Assembly (NCBI GenBank): GCA_008828725.1
Contig: MEHQ01001636.1
Location: 413,586-477,585, forward strand
Direction of reading: 5' to 3'
DNA from: Saccharina japonica
Taxonomy: Eukaryota > Sar > Phaeophyceae > Laminariales > Laminariaceae
Length of the DNA: 64,000 nucleotides
Shown here piece after piece: positions 33,170 through 43,270 of the stretch; the stretch's first letter is position 1, and each line of letters opens with the position of its first letter. Made by a program: the position numbers and the translations under genes. Below the pieces are notes generated by a model. That model ran no database searches. It was given only the letters and a program-made list of their open reading frames with translations, and was not told the DNA's origin.

Positions 33170-33930
33170 TTAATAATATGATTACCAAAACCATCTTAAA
33201 ATTTCGGATCGGGAGGTGGCATTGAGGCTGACTGCTGCTGCTGCTGCTTCTGCTGCTGCGGTGCTCTTCTTTGATTTTTGAAGGAAAACGTGATGGCCGA
33301 GAGGAAGTAGAGGCTGTTCGTGCTGCTGCAGGCAAGTGCCAGGGCTCAGGGTCCACGGAGACGAAGCTACTGCTCTGCTGCTGGCATGATTGTAGTCGGT
33401 TGCTAGTTCTGCTGTGGTCGGGAAACACGCAAGCACGGCAAACCTGTGCCTCTGGCCTCCCTGGGTAGAGGAGTGTACACACAGCACACACACGTAGAGC
33501 GGCACAGACAGCATACACAGGCTGCGTCGCCCCCTGACCTTCTACCCTCTCACGGCGGTAGAGCGCACGCTCCTACGCAACTAGCTACACACCACAGCGG
33601 GGGTACACCACCACACCAGCATGGTCAAGGAGCTGCCCAGGAAGCGTCTCTCTCTATCTCGCACGCACACCTCTCTCTCCTCTGCTCTCAGCAAGATGTG
33701 GTATAATGTATAATGGTACGCGGGGGGTTTCAACTTTTTTGCGATTGTCCGCCACGCCGGGGAGAGAGCGAGCCGTCCCCGGGAGGTCTTCGCAAGCCCC
33801 CCGCTCGCCGAGTTCGACGCAGGCGCCCGCTCGTTCGCCCGAGACACCGAGGGCTGACGTGTGGGGAGGGCGTGGCGCGCTCGCGCGGCGGTCGCGCGCT
33901 CGGCGGCGGACGGTAGACCAAGCTTTGTGA
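33170..33930. other. GC-rich patch with CTG runs, coding uncertain
   Basis: A CTG-rich stretch at 33225-33265 followed by a CpG-rich segment at 33730-33930. Frames are open on both strands (minus 33003-33518 and 33581-33847, plus 33706-33930) and all are rich in Ser/Arg/Pro. No domain is seen and the strand cannot be chosen. It may be a promoter or first exon of an unseen gene. Confidence 0.3.
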
Positions 33931-34560
33931 AGTGTACCGGATTCAGAGTAGGGTTAATTAGCCCGCTTCACGCTCAGCGCTTCAGCGTAATAGTAATAAT
34001 AGTTACTATTACGGAGGACCATATTAAATAGAACCTACGGTGTACACTAAAGTCTATATATTTACCTATTTTTACTAACAATATTTGGTCCTATTTACTA
34101 TGGTCCCCCGTAATACTATTATGTTCTACGTACGTGTTGCGAGCTTTCTGCACTCTGTTGTATTACTATTAATAGTATCATTGACTGACCAAACTATTAA
34201 TAAGTAACTTTTGTATGAAAGCGCTTCTCTCGCCATTTATTAGTTGTGTGTTGAGCCTCGGACATAGCTAAGAAGGCTTTTCCACCGTCTGGGGCGATGA
34301 ATACAAAGCCGTGGACTCTTTGCGTGTGTGTTGTTGTTTTGGCTGGAAGGGCGGTGGCTGACAACATAATAATCGGTGTGCGAGCTGTGTCGACACTGCT
34401 GTATTGCGCGTTGCAACTTGACGGCAACAGCAGCAGCAGCAGTGATCGGTCGTTGGTTTGGGTTGTAGTACTCGTGTGTCGTATTTGCCACACAATCGAG
34501 CACTTGGTCTCTTTTTTCCCGGCTGTAGACACTCTGCTATTTTGAGGGTACTTCACCACT
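33930..34560. other. intergenic, no gene seen
   Basis: AT-rich spacer, with a short inverted pair around 34005-34125 (AGTAATAATAGTTACTATTA and TAATACTATTATG) and a CAG run near 34425-34442. Confidence 0.45.
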
Positions 34561-34561
34561 A

Positions 34562-34736
34562 CACTACCGGCCCTCTCATAAGAAAGTGCCCCACAAGAAA
34601 CTCAGCCTGAACATTACGAGGGAAATAAGAAAGTCGAAGGCTATTATACTGAATTTAATGTGGGACACACCCCTTTCTCAAATAAGAAAGTCAGCCTAAG
34701 CCCGGTTTCTGGTTTCTTATGAGCGGGCCGGTACTG
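34562..34736. mobile_element. TA-flanked MITE, family E-related
   Basis: 175 bp, flanked by TA (34560-34561 and 34737-34738). It begins CACTACCGGCCCTCTCATAA and, in reverse complement, its right end begins CAGTACCGGCCCGCTCATAA. It shares CTCAGCCTGA and TAAGAAA words and the exact 175-bp length with the copy at 52289-52463. Confidence 0.72.
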
Positions 34737-34739
34737 TAT

Positions 34740-35450
34740 GTAGACTGGTAATTACACGACACATTTATTTGGTTCGGACGTGAAGGTATTATTGCTACTA
34801 CTTCATACCAGAAAGGTGGGAAGGAAGCGCGTGACAAACGCCCTTGAGGTGGCCAAACTTCTCACTGCATTTAGCCGCTGCCTTTTGGCGGCTCCTCCAA
34901 TTTTACTAATACAGCATGTTCCAGCTATGTATAGTCTTGGGATCGTCTGCGAAGAAACCTTGAATGGTGGCTGGGTGGGTACGGATGGGCGGGCGAGGGG
35001 TTGGTGGCTAGGTGGGTTGCTGGGTGCGTCGGTTGGTACGAGGGCTAGTTGGTCGACAACCACCACGAACACCACCCACCAGCCACGCACCAGCAACATT
35101 TATTTATGTTTATGCGATGCGAGTCAGCGCAAAAAAAACACTTTTATGGTGGGTGGGTGGGTGGGTGGGTGGGTGGGCACAGGGGAGGACGGTACCAGCA
35201 CTACCAACAAGTGTGTTTAGCCATATCACGCAAGTAAGTGAAAACAAGAAACTATAACAACGCCTCAAGTGCACAGAAGTAATAGTCACAACCACAGCAA
35301 CTACCAAGTGAAAAGCAAACGCATCATCATCACCACAACACCGCACCCACCACCAACATTTTAATGGTAAGCGATGCGCGTCAGATAAAAATCCTGGGTG
35401 GCCCGGGGTTGTGTGCGGGGTTGCTGTGTTGACACAGCAGTGTACAACAG
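34740..35450. other. intergenic with GGTGGGTG run
   Basis: Contains a GGTGGGTG-type tandem run at 35146-35176 and ACCACCAC-rich sequence. The open frame at 34780-35220 is low-complexity and unconvincing. Confidence 0.45.
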
Positions 35451-35451
35451 C

Positions 35452-37263
35452 CAGGGTTGTGAACCGAAAACCGAAAGTCATTGTTTTCAGTCGTTTGTTT
35501 CGTTTCGTTTTTCGCAATCAAAAACCGACTTGTTTTACGTAGTAGTCGGTTTTTCGTTTGGCCCAAAAACCCGAAACGGAAAAACCGATTAGTTATTAGT
35601 AGGTGTTTTTTCGGTCGTTTTGTTTTCACTGTCGCCTACGCCAATAACGCCTATTAATATATATATTAAAAAATTAAAAAATCAACAGTTGTGAGCTCGA
35701 GGATTTCGTCGAAGCTCATCTTTGCTAGCTGAGTGTAACATATCTGTATGAAAACCCCGTTACGTACGGATGGACTGCCCTCTAGGCCACACGCGGACAG
35801 CTGCATGCACGTAGCAGAGCAGCACGGCGCATGCGTGCTACGGTAGAGGTAGCGTTTTTTGCAGAAATAATTTCTGAACGATCGGGCTCCTTAACCCACA
35901 AACTCACGGGACTTGCATCTTGTGCTGCCACATATTCTATACCATACCTAGCTCATGGGATTGTTGATCGGGCAGCGCTCTCGTTTTCCTCTGAAACCAT
36001 TTTTCGGGTGAGGTATGGAGCTCCTTAAGTGAGGAGCTCAGGCAAAACATGGTGTATCTCTATCGTAGCATTCGTCGGCGGCACTACTGTACGTAGTATG
36101 TATCGTTATTTGAAAGGAATTGGTACACTCTACACGGGTTATATAGGATTTAGTATGGTACGCTTTAATATGGGAAATAGTAAGACCACGATTACTTTTT
36201 TATGTAGGAATGAGCATATGTATGGCCTCGTACCGCCTAGCTCGTATATATGGAGGCTTTAGTATGTAATACAACAATCCGTACCTGGTATGCCCTAGTG
36301 CCATGGTATTCATGATATCCCCGTTTCCCCTCTACTATTGTTGTGAAGGCGTTACTATTTATGTATTCCTCTGAGAAGAGGAATACTTGCCCTCCTGCTC
36401 AGAACTTCTGGAGAGGCAAGGAACCGCTAATAATATGAACCAAACACGTGTGAGTGCGAGTGGTTGAGAGTAACCAGAGTGAACCCGCACAGTACTCGGG
36501 CTTGCCCCATACTGCCTAAACTATTGCATGATGCCACGGCCGTGAGGCCTTGGCATTTATCTTCACAAATGGCGTCGTCGGCAGGACACGGGGTTCGAAT
36601 CTCACTTCGAACGTTTCTTTTACGATAGAAACGCTTGCGAGTGCGCCCCTAAGACACACGTCTCCTTGGTTCCCCAGGTACTGAAACGACGCGGGTAGGT
36701 CAACGTACGGCCGTATACGGTACCGACGCCCCAAATATCCCGCCGTTCAGAGGGGGGGACAGTGTTATAAGGATCACCCTGGGCTGGGTAATCGATCGAG
36801 TTTTTACCCCTATAATAGCTCAGCAGGTAATACCCTATAATGGATCGAGTTTTTACCCCCATAATAGGTACGAGTTACTATAAATATGTTTTGTATCGGA
36901 ATTTACAGTATGGCCTCGTACCCCCTACGTGGTAAATATATAGTAATACCACCTGGTAGGGTGTATTTGGTCTGCGCTTGACACCATCTACATATATACA
37001 TGCTCCTGTAGTTACATGTATGTGTGTGATACCAACACGTTCGTGCACACGGAATCCTTTGAAATGTTGACTTGTTAGCTACTGCCTGTAGTTTCACCAA
37101 GCAACCGACCTAGAAACCGACCGAGACACCGACCGAGAAGTGTTCGGCTTCAGTTTCAGTGTTTTTCGGTTTTATTTTAAAAACCGACCGAAACCGACCG
37201 GGATTTGAGGAGAAACCGAAAAACCGACCGATTCACTTTAAACGTTCTTCGGTTCAAACCCTG
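35452..37263. mobile_element. hAT-like element, degenerate
   Basis: 1,812 bp. The left end CAGGGTTGTGAACCGAAAAC and the reverse complement of the right end, CAGGGTTTGAACCGAAGAAC, match with a single gap. The flanks ACAACAGC (35444-35451) and ACAGCAGC (37264-37271) agree at 7 of 8 bases, as expected for an aged 8-bp hAT duplication. Both subterminal regions are filled with AAACCGACCGA-type words. No transposase frame is present. Inside lie copies of families J, O and L. Confidence 0.65.
36520..36850 (+). repeat. SINE-like repeat, family L copy 2
   Basis: Contains GGGGTTCGAATCTCAC (B-box-like), GATAGAAACGCTTGCGAG, GTCAACGTACGGCCGTA, TACGGTACCGAC, GGATCACCCTGGGCTGGG, TAATCGATCGAG and AATAGCTCAGCAGGTAA (A-box-like), in the same order as copy 1. 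The last segment is duplicated (two ATCGAGTTTTTACCCC blocks). Confidence 0.5.
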
Positions 37264-37269
37264 ACAGCA

Positions 37270-37740
37270 GCACACTATTAATACGACGAAGTCGTACGAG
37301 TAACTTATTGAACTATTTAAAGCTGTGTTGTACAGCAGTGCATAACAGGCTACCTGGTACCAGGTGCTCCAAATACCAACTCACCAGGTGAGTATCAACC
37401 ATTCTGATCATTGCACTTTGGAATTCTGAAAACATTCCTGGACCCCTTCTTACCACTGAGACCAAGCAAGCCTCACATATGCAACAGCACCTATAATACT
37501 ATAATATCTGCGACGACCATCCGCGACGAACTCGAAACGGATTAAGACGCAAGCATAATACATAGATAGGAGGATGGAGATGCAAGTAGAGGGGTTCCAT
37601 TGACACCGCCGGTGTCGACATTGATTTTTGGTGGGTTGGTCGCGCCCAATGGGCATAGAGGCAAAGGTCTGACCACACATAGATACAGACCGAACGAAGG
37701 AGATAAAAATAACAATATCTAAATTAGTGTTGGATATCGA
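37270..37740. other. intergenic, no gene seen
   Basis: Mixed composition, no recognisable element or frame. Confidence 0.4.
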
Positions 37741-38330
37741 AACCGAAAACGTTTTGGTACGATAATAAGGTCAAAATAGCTTCGATAACGATAAACGATA
37801 ACGATACTTATCGTATCGAACCGAAAACCGCAAAAACTCGATAACGATTTCAATAACGATAATGGAGACGAAAACAGACGTAATACGAAGCCCTCGCAAC
37901 GCCCACAAATACTGGGCGCAATTTACCAGTCGACGATACTCACATCTGCTCTTTCCACGACACTCCCCCCTCTGCTGCTGCTGTCGCTGCTGCCGTCGCT
38001 GCTGCTCCCTGCTGCCGTCGCTGCTGCTGTCGCTCCTGCTGTCGTGAAGCGCGCCCGGTCCGGCCGTGCGCTATCTATGGCGGGCGCTATTCTGCTCGTG
38101 TGTAAATGCTGCGAAGCGTCACGAAACTACCCGGCGCCCACCAACTCTACCACACCACCTCTCCGTAGATGGGTGCACGCGGTATTCCCACGCGACTTAT
38201 CCCCTCACCGCCTGTACTGTAGACGTCACGGGGGCGCATGGCCAAGCTTCGACCATGCGTCTTCTCGCGGAATAAGCAGACACGTAAGCTCCCCGCATCT
38301 GCCCCTCACCAACCATACGGCGAAGGTAGC
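37740..38330. other. CGATAACG-rich stretch and CTG/GTCG run, coding uncertain
   Basis: CGATAACGATA words recur at 37780-37862, then CTGCTGTCG-type repeats at 37970-38042. An open frame at 38044-38349 begins near an ATG (38077) with a hydrophobic stretch, but it runs into the tandem array and I cannot support a gene. Confidence 0.35.
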
Positions 38331-38792
38331 TACTGCTGTGAGGCAGTAGCTTCTCCATTTTGGAATGCCGTCGTCACCGCATCGCATATCCACCACTAAT
38401 CTCCCCGTAGCGAATACGTCCCCCCCTCCTCCAAACGACGGGGGTGCCCAAGGACATACATCCTCCTTGGGACTTTTAGCTACTGCTGCGAGGCAGTAGC
38501 TGCTCCATCCACTACTAATCTACCCGTAGCAGATACGTGCGGCTGACGCCGCACGATTTTCCCCCACCCACCAAACGACGGGGGTGCCCAAAGACATACA
38601 TCTTCCTTGGGGCTTGTAGCTACTGCTGCTGTGCAGTAGCTGCTCCATCCACTACTAATTTACCCGTGGCAGATACGTGCGGCTGACGCCGCACGATTTC
38701 CCCCCACCCACCAAACGACGGAGGTGCCCAAATACATAGATCCTCCTTGGGGCTTGTAGCTACTGCTGCTGTGCAGCAGACAGTAGCTGCTC
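38328..38792. repeat. 140-bp tandem array with three stem-loops per unit
   Basis: The word AGCTACTGC starts near 38328, 38478, 38618 and 38758; spacing is 150, 140 and 140 bp. Each full unit has three potential stem-loops: AGCTACTGC/GCAGTAGCT with a variable 6-base loop, GTGCGGC/GCCGCAC with a TGAC loop (two units), and CCAAGGA/TCCTCCTTGG around ACATACA. Stems are conserved while loops differ. Confidence 0.8.
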
Positions 38793-39183
38793 CCGAGAAC
38801 GCCGCCGCCTCCGCGGTATCATCTCAGGCATTCTCTTTATCTGAAACACGACTATCGGTCCACACAACCGGGGTTTCTTCCTCGTCACGTAAACCGCATA
38901 CTATACCAACCTTTCATACGTATTTGTCTCCAGCATTCCAGGTCGAAAATATAATATATGAAGACTGCGAGGCAATACGGCACAGGCTTGTGGTTGTGTT
39001 GGTTATATAGCATAGACCACTGGCCTACTAAGTCACGTGACTTAGTAGGCCAGTGGTCTATGCTATATAACCAACAAAATATATACTTTGGGATTCGTCG
39101 AATCTCACCTTGCTGTATTGATCTCCGGGGCACCATAACCATTCATATTGTCTCCAGCGCGCACGCTCGAAACTAACAAATTA

Positions 39184-39254
39184 TGAAATCGGCGGGATTT
39201 GAACCCCCGACCCTCCCTAGGGAATTATATAGCACTACCGACTGAACCACAGAG
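39184..39254 (-). pseudogene. tRNA-like module, left arm
   Basis: The minus strand reads a Pol III A-box-like TGGTTCAGTCGGTAGTGC and a B box GGTTCAAATCC (39195-39205) at normal tRNA spacing, with a T-arm and a 3' end CCGATTTCA. The 5' acceptor strand GACTCTG does not pair with CGATTTC, and no normal anticodon arm forms, so it is not a functional tRNA. Confidence 0.6.
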
Positions 39255-39261
39255 TCACGTG

Positions 39262-39333
39262 ACCTCGTGGTTCAGTGGTTAGTGCTATGTAATTCCCTAG
39301 AGAGGGTCGGGGGTTCGATTCCCGCCGATTTCA
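39262..39333 (+). pseudogene. tRNA-like module, right arm
   Basis: The mirror copy. A box TGGTTCAGTGGTTAGTGC (from 39268), B box GGTTCGATTCC (39312-39322), T-arm and CCGATTTCA. A TTTT run occurs about ten bases beyond (39342-39348), which could end a Pol III transcript. The acceptor stem is mismatched as in the left module. The two modules point away from each other from the shared CACGTG centre. Confidence 0.6.
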
Positions 39334-39649
39334 TCAGTTGTTATTTTCGAGCGTTCGCGCTGGAGACAATATGAATGGTTATGATAGTGTGATCCTGGAC
39401 ACTAGTCCGTGGCGAGGGGAGTGCCCCGGAGATCAATGCAGCATGGTGAGATTCAACGAACCCGAAAGTATACATTTTGTTGGTTGTATAGCATAGACCA
39501 CTCGCCTACTAAGTCACGTGACCTAGTAGGCCAGTGGTCTATGCTATATAACCAACAGGTTGTATAGCACTACCTATCATATAATAATAGCCTATGAAGT
39601 CACGTGACTAGGGAAAGTTTGAGGCACAAACACCCAGGCCTGCTGCTTC

Positions 39650-40127
39650 CTGTACATGCATCAAGGTAATTACTCCCGGGGCCATAAGGGATCGTTCTCG
39701 CCAGCCCCGAGCTCAACGTACTGGTCTCTCTCGGCTCGAAACTGTGGAGCATTACTCATACTCCCACCTGTTCCTCCGCCTCGAAGAGATGCACGGCCAA
39801 ACTTGACTCTGTCCCCAAAACCTGCCGACCCCTCCAGACGACCCGCCGTGCTTGTCAGAGAACAGCTCGCCATCAAGCTGCCCTCCTTGCTCCCTTTGCC
39901 ACCACCGGGGACTCCCGCCGATGGCGGTACAGCGTTCCTCCCTGCTGTACCTACGGTGGCTACCTCGAGTAGGTCTCCGAAACGCTCGTCTCCAAAAGCA
40001 TGATGACCGTCTCACCAAACTCCTCCTCCTCAGCTCCTCGAAAAGCAAACCCCTGCTCCAATGATTTCTCCCGAAGACCCTGAACTTCGCCGTCGATGAG
40101 GCTGCAGAATCGCGGCTCACTTTTGAG
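39650..40127 (-). pseudogene. Gag-like remnant following an LTR
   Basis: On the minus strand, 40127 to about 39990 matches the start of the frame at 57671-58080 (IDGEGQGLRE versus IDGEVQGLRE; MLLATS versus MLLETS) but is broken by a stop and a frame change. The remaining part diverges. It lies directly downstream of the LTR-like segment, as expected for the beginning of another element of the same family. Confidence 0.45.
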
Positions 40128-40326
40128 TGTTCATTAGCCCCAAGCGAGGTTGTTTTAAAAGTATTTCAATAGTGTATCGGTCCCACAGCAGGAGCCACAG
40201 GCGAGCGCAGGCACCGGCGCAAGCGTGCAGGCGAGAGGCGAGAGAGTGCCTCCATGACCTCACAAGCCCATAAAGACAAAACAGCAAATAACACATCATA
40301 TGCCAATACAGGATCTCCAACGAACA
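40128..40326 (-). mobile_element. LTR-like segment of the gypsy family
   Basis: About 199 bp beginning TGTTC on the minus strand and ending in AACA. It matches the LTRs at 55704-55933 and 58081-58310 in order (AGTATCGGTCCC, GAGAGTGCCTCCATGA, AGCAAATAACACATCATATG, GGATCTCCAACGAACA) but is diverged. The gypsy pol frame runs straight into it. Confidence 0.65.
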
Positions 40327-43135
40327 GGCGAGAGAGCCGGAGGTCTATTTCCCGTTCCCATGACGGGCGAGACAGTCCCGTCCAGTGCGTCTCGTACATC
40401 ACCACGATGACACCACCTCGGCCCCGAACCGAATGGTGTCCAGTAATTTTCTCCACTTCGAGTCGTTAGAGGGGAGTGGAAACGTCGTCCTCGGTGACGT
40501 GGTAAGGGGGGATTTGTTTGAGAAGTTGTTGCGCACGTATTGCGTCAACCCCGCCGGCAAAAACTTCGGCATGTCGCCGTGGTCGTGGGAGTTGGCAAAG
40601 GGCTTGCCCGCTGTACCGACACGCGCCTGCGAGCATCAGCGCCGGGCATGTCGGAAGGCACATCCAAATATAAGGGCGTAGCCCCGAGAGGGGATCTGTC
40701 CGGGGTGTCCGCGAAGGAGCAGGGGCCAACTGCAAGGATTTGGTAGGGGCCCGTCCAATTCAGCGACAGCTTGGCCTTGAGGATCTTGGCGTCCGTGTCA
40801 GTCTTAGCATCTTGACGAATGGTGGCTGCCGTATTGTACTCCCACTCTCAGCCGCCAGCGACGAATTCGGCGACCGGACGCAGGGCGTTGGAGAGGGCGA
40901 AGTTGCGCCGGTTCACGCGAGCAACTGTGAGGGTGTGGTGCTCGCGAACGATGTTATACGCGCGCTGCTAGCGGTCCGTCGAAAACTCGCAGTACGCGAG
41001 GTGGTCGCGGGACACACTTTAGTGGCCAGCGACTCCAGCGCGCTGGAAACTCGTGAGAGGGAGGCGTGGAAGCCCACCCATGTGAACCTCGTTGGGAGCC
41101 AGACCCTTGGGGGTGCTGACCGAATTGTTGTGCCCAAATTCGATTTGGGAGAGCTGTTCACCCCAATTGATTTGGAGCTCGTTGACGACCATCGCGAACA
41201 TCTGTGCCATCGTATGATATTCACGTTTCACCCCACCGTTGCCGTTACGATGATAGGAGCTCGTGGCGATTTGCCGAACCCCGAAACTTTGATAGACGAC
41301 CTGCGAAAGCTTTGATCAAACCTGTAGGCCGGTGTCCGAGAGTATGCTGCGGGGGCATCCCCAGAGGAGAATATACTTGTTGATGAGGATGTTCGTCGTG
41401 CCCTCAGCGGCGAATTCAGTCGCGGTGACTGCCAATATGTCGGCGTGGCGACTAAAGCGGTCAGTGAAGAGCAAAACGTAAGTGTTGCCTCGGGGCGTGG
41501 TCGGGAGGCGGCCAAAGTAATCGACGCGGACAGCGATGCCGGGCCCTTCTGTCAGGGGCATCGATATGACGGGCCACCGAACCATCAGCCACAAGGTTTT
41601 TCGCGCTTGGCACTTCAAGCAGTGATGTAGCCACCACCTGGTGCAGATGCTCATACCGATCCACCAGTAGAAGCGTTCGAGCATGCGCAGAGTGCGCACG
41701 GTTCTCAGGTGGCAGGAAACCGTGGAATGGAAAGCCTGCATGACCCAGGGGCGCATGAGCAGCGGCACTTAAATACGAAGGGGCCCGTCGTTCAACCAAC
41801 AGGCTGTTCGGCCCACAGAGCGCGTGGAGTCAGGCGCTAAGGGAGGGGACAGCCGTCGAACAAGTAGGACGAGTCCGTCGTCGGTTGTGTGAAGTTGTCC
41901 TTTGCCAGCCAGCCCCTGAACCTCCGAAACGAAAGGGCGCTGGTGTGAGGGAAAACACGACAAAATGCAGGCTGGCAAGTCCTCTGGCCGGCCGAGAATG
42001 ATGTAGCGTATGGCGGCGTTGCACGCGAGCTCGGCCTGCTGCTACCGCGCCCAGTCAGCGTGCGAGTAGCGCGCTGCGGAATCACCGAACTGGAGTTCGG
42101 CAGCTTCACCGAGGGCATCCAAGTCGGTCTTGGTGACGGACGGTATGCCAGCGGGCGTAGGAAGTCTTAAACAGAGGAGCGCCCTCAGGCTCGGCGCAGT
42201 CGCGGTCGGACGGAATGGGTACCGTTGGGATAGCCAAGGCGGCCGGAGCGGGGGCCATAACGACGGCAGAAGGCGGTCGCGACCGATGAACTCGCCGCGG
42301 GGGTGTAGCCCACCGGGAAGATGGTCGAGTGGCCCCGCCGGGCCCAAAACCATAGATAACAGCAGGTGGTGCGGCACCAGTGGCAGCTGCTGTTGTTCGA
42401 CGCGTCCTGGTGAAAATGCGGCCCGAGGGCGGCAAAACCGTCAGAAGTACCGGGTTGTCGGACGGCAGAGGGGCGGGCGCGGCCGGATCTGCGATCTCGG
42501 CGGAATCTGCTCCCTGTGAAGTGCTCGTCGGGGGAGGAGCATGCTGAACGAAAGCTGTCGCTGCAGCGGGGGCGTTTCCAGAGCCCGTGCCACCCTCTGA
42601 GGGTACGGCTAAAACCGAAGCGAAAGCGGTGTCGGCGGCATGTTAACATCCCCCACGGCCAGGACGGCGATTGACGGTGGCAATGGAAGAAGATACATGA
42701 GCGACGAATCTCCCCGAGGGAGAAGAGAGGTCGTCAATCCTCATACGTGGCCCGTGTGCGCGAAAATCGCGAAACTCCGAAGAGGTGAAGGGTAGCCCAC
42801 CCAAAACCCTACTTTCTAGCCCGGGCACCTGCCCACCCAAGCCGACGCCAGGGGTTGGTAAATAACGGGTGACGAGTGCGCAGGCTTGGATGAGGAAGAT
42901 GTCATCGTCATCTGCAGGGGTGAGGCTGTAAGGTCCACTGCGGTCGTGTTCTGTGGCTGGCTCCGGCAAGCGGGACAGAACGTCCGCATTTCGGTTGGCG
43001 ATTATTCAGTACTTGAGTATGAAGTCGAACGCGGTGAGAAACTCAAGCCACCGCTGGACGCGCGGGATGTGGTCTCCTACTTTGCCGATGCTCTCGAGTG
43101 CTTTGTGATCCCAAAGCGCATAAGCACAATTCAAT
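40327..43135 (-). pseudogene. Ty3/gypsy pol remnant: RNase H, integrase, C-terminal domain
   Basis: Read right to left. The RNase H end (43135-42930) has DHKALESIGKVGDH and RVQRWLEFLTAFDF, then NADVLSRLPEPATEHD. A Pro/Ser/Ala-rich linker follows (42.9-42.0 kb). The integrase (41.8-41.0 kb) has a zinc-finger CLKC, the core VDYFGRLPTTPRGN and LLFTDRFSRHAD, the second acidic residue in ILSDTGLQ, and APNEVHMGGLPRLPLT. The C-terminal part (40.9-40.35 kb) has KLSLNWTGPYQILAVGPCS, PPYHVTEDDVSTPL, then VRGRGGVIVVMYETHWTGL. Inactivating changes seen: TGA after ILKY (43006), TGA after DTGLQV (41316-41318), TAA at 41019-41021, TAA at 40466-40468, a lost C in the G-run at about 40506-40511, and Lys where the third DDE glutamate is expected. 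Reverse transcriptase, protease and Gag are missing on the 5' side. Confidence 0.85.
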
Positions 43136-43270
43136 TGGACGAGCGTTGACGGGGGAAGAAAGTGCCGAAATCTTCTCGCGGTGAAAATGCACGGCAAGAA
43201 CCGTATGGGGAGGATGTGGGGAGGAGGGAGAAGAACCTACTTTGTGACCCCGGATCAGAGTTATGACTAC
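43131..43270 (-). repeat. shared block at the pol truncation point
   Basis: On the minus strand ATCCGGGGTCACAAAGTAGG, then CGCGAGAAGATTTC and CGTCAACGCTCG. The same order occurs on plus at 30780-30905, also after a pyrimidine tract. At 43131 it is joined directly to the RNase H frame. Confidence 0.55.

Larger units (their letters stand above)
38997..39557. repeat. nested 561-bp palindrome with CACGTG centres
   Basis: Three palindromes, each centred on GTCACGTGAC. The first, 38997-39076, is a perfect 80-bp palindrome. The last, 39478-39557, is the same sequence with three mismatched pairs. Between them 39184-39333 is an imperfect palindrome of tRNA-like modules centred at 39258/39259. The spacer arms 39077-39183 and 39334-39477 are also inverted copies of each other, except for about 38 extra bases in the right arm (39385-39422). 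The whole block thus reads nearly the same on both strands. Confidence 0.9.

Noticed and set aside
39262-39333. A functional tRNA gene
   Set aside because: The A and B boxes are good, but the acceptor stem does not pair and no anticodon arm forms.
38997-39557. CRISPR array
   Set aside because: The repeats are inverted palindromes, not direct repeats with unique spacers, and the context is eukaryotic.
42130-42519. Plus-strand frames within the gypsy remnant
   Set aside because: The minus strand carries recognisable pol domains on both sides in the expected order, so these are shadows.
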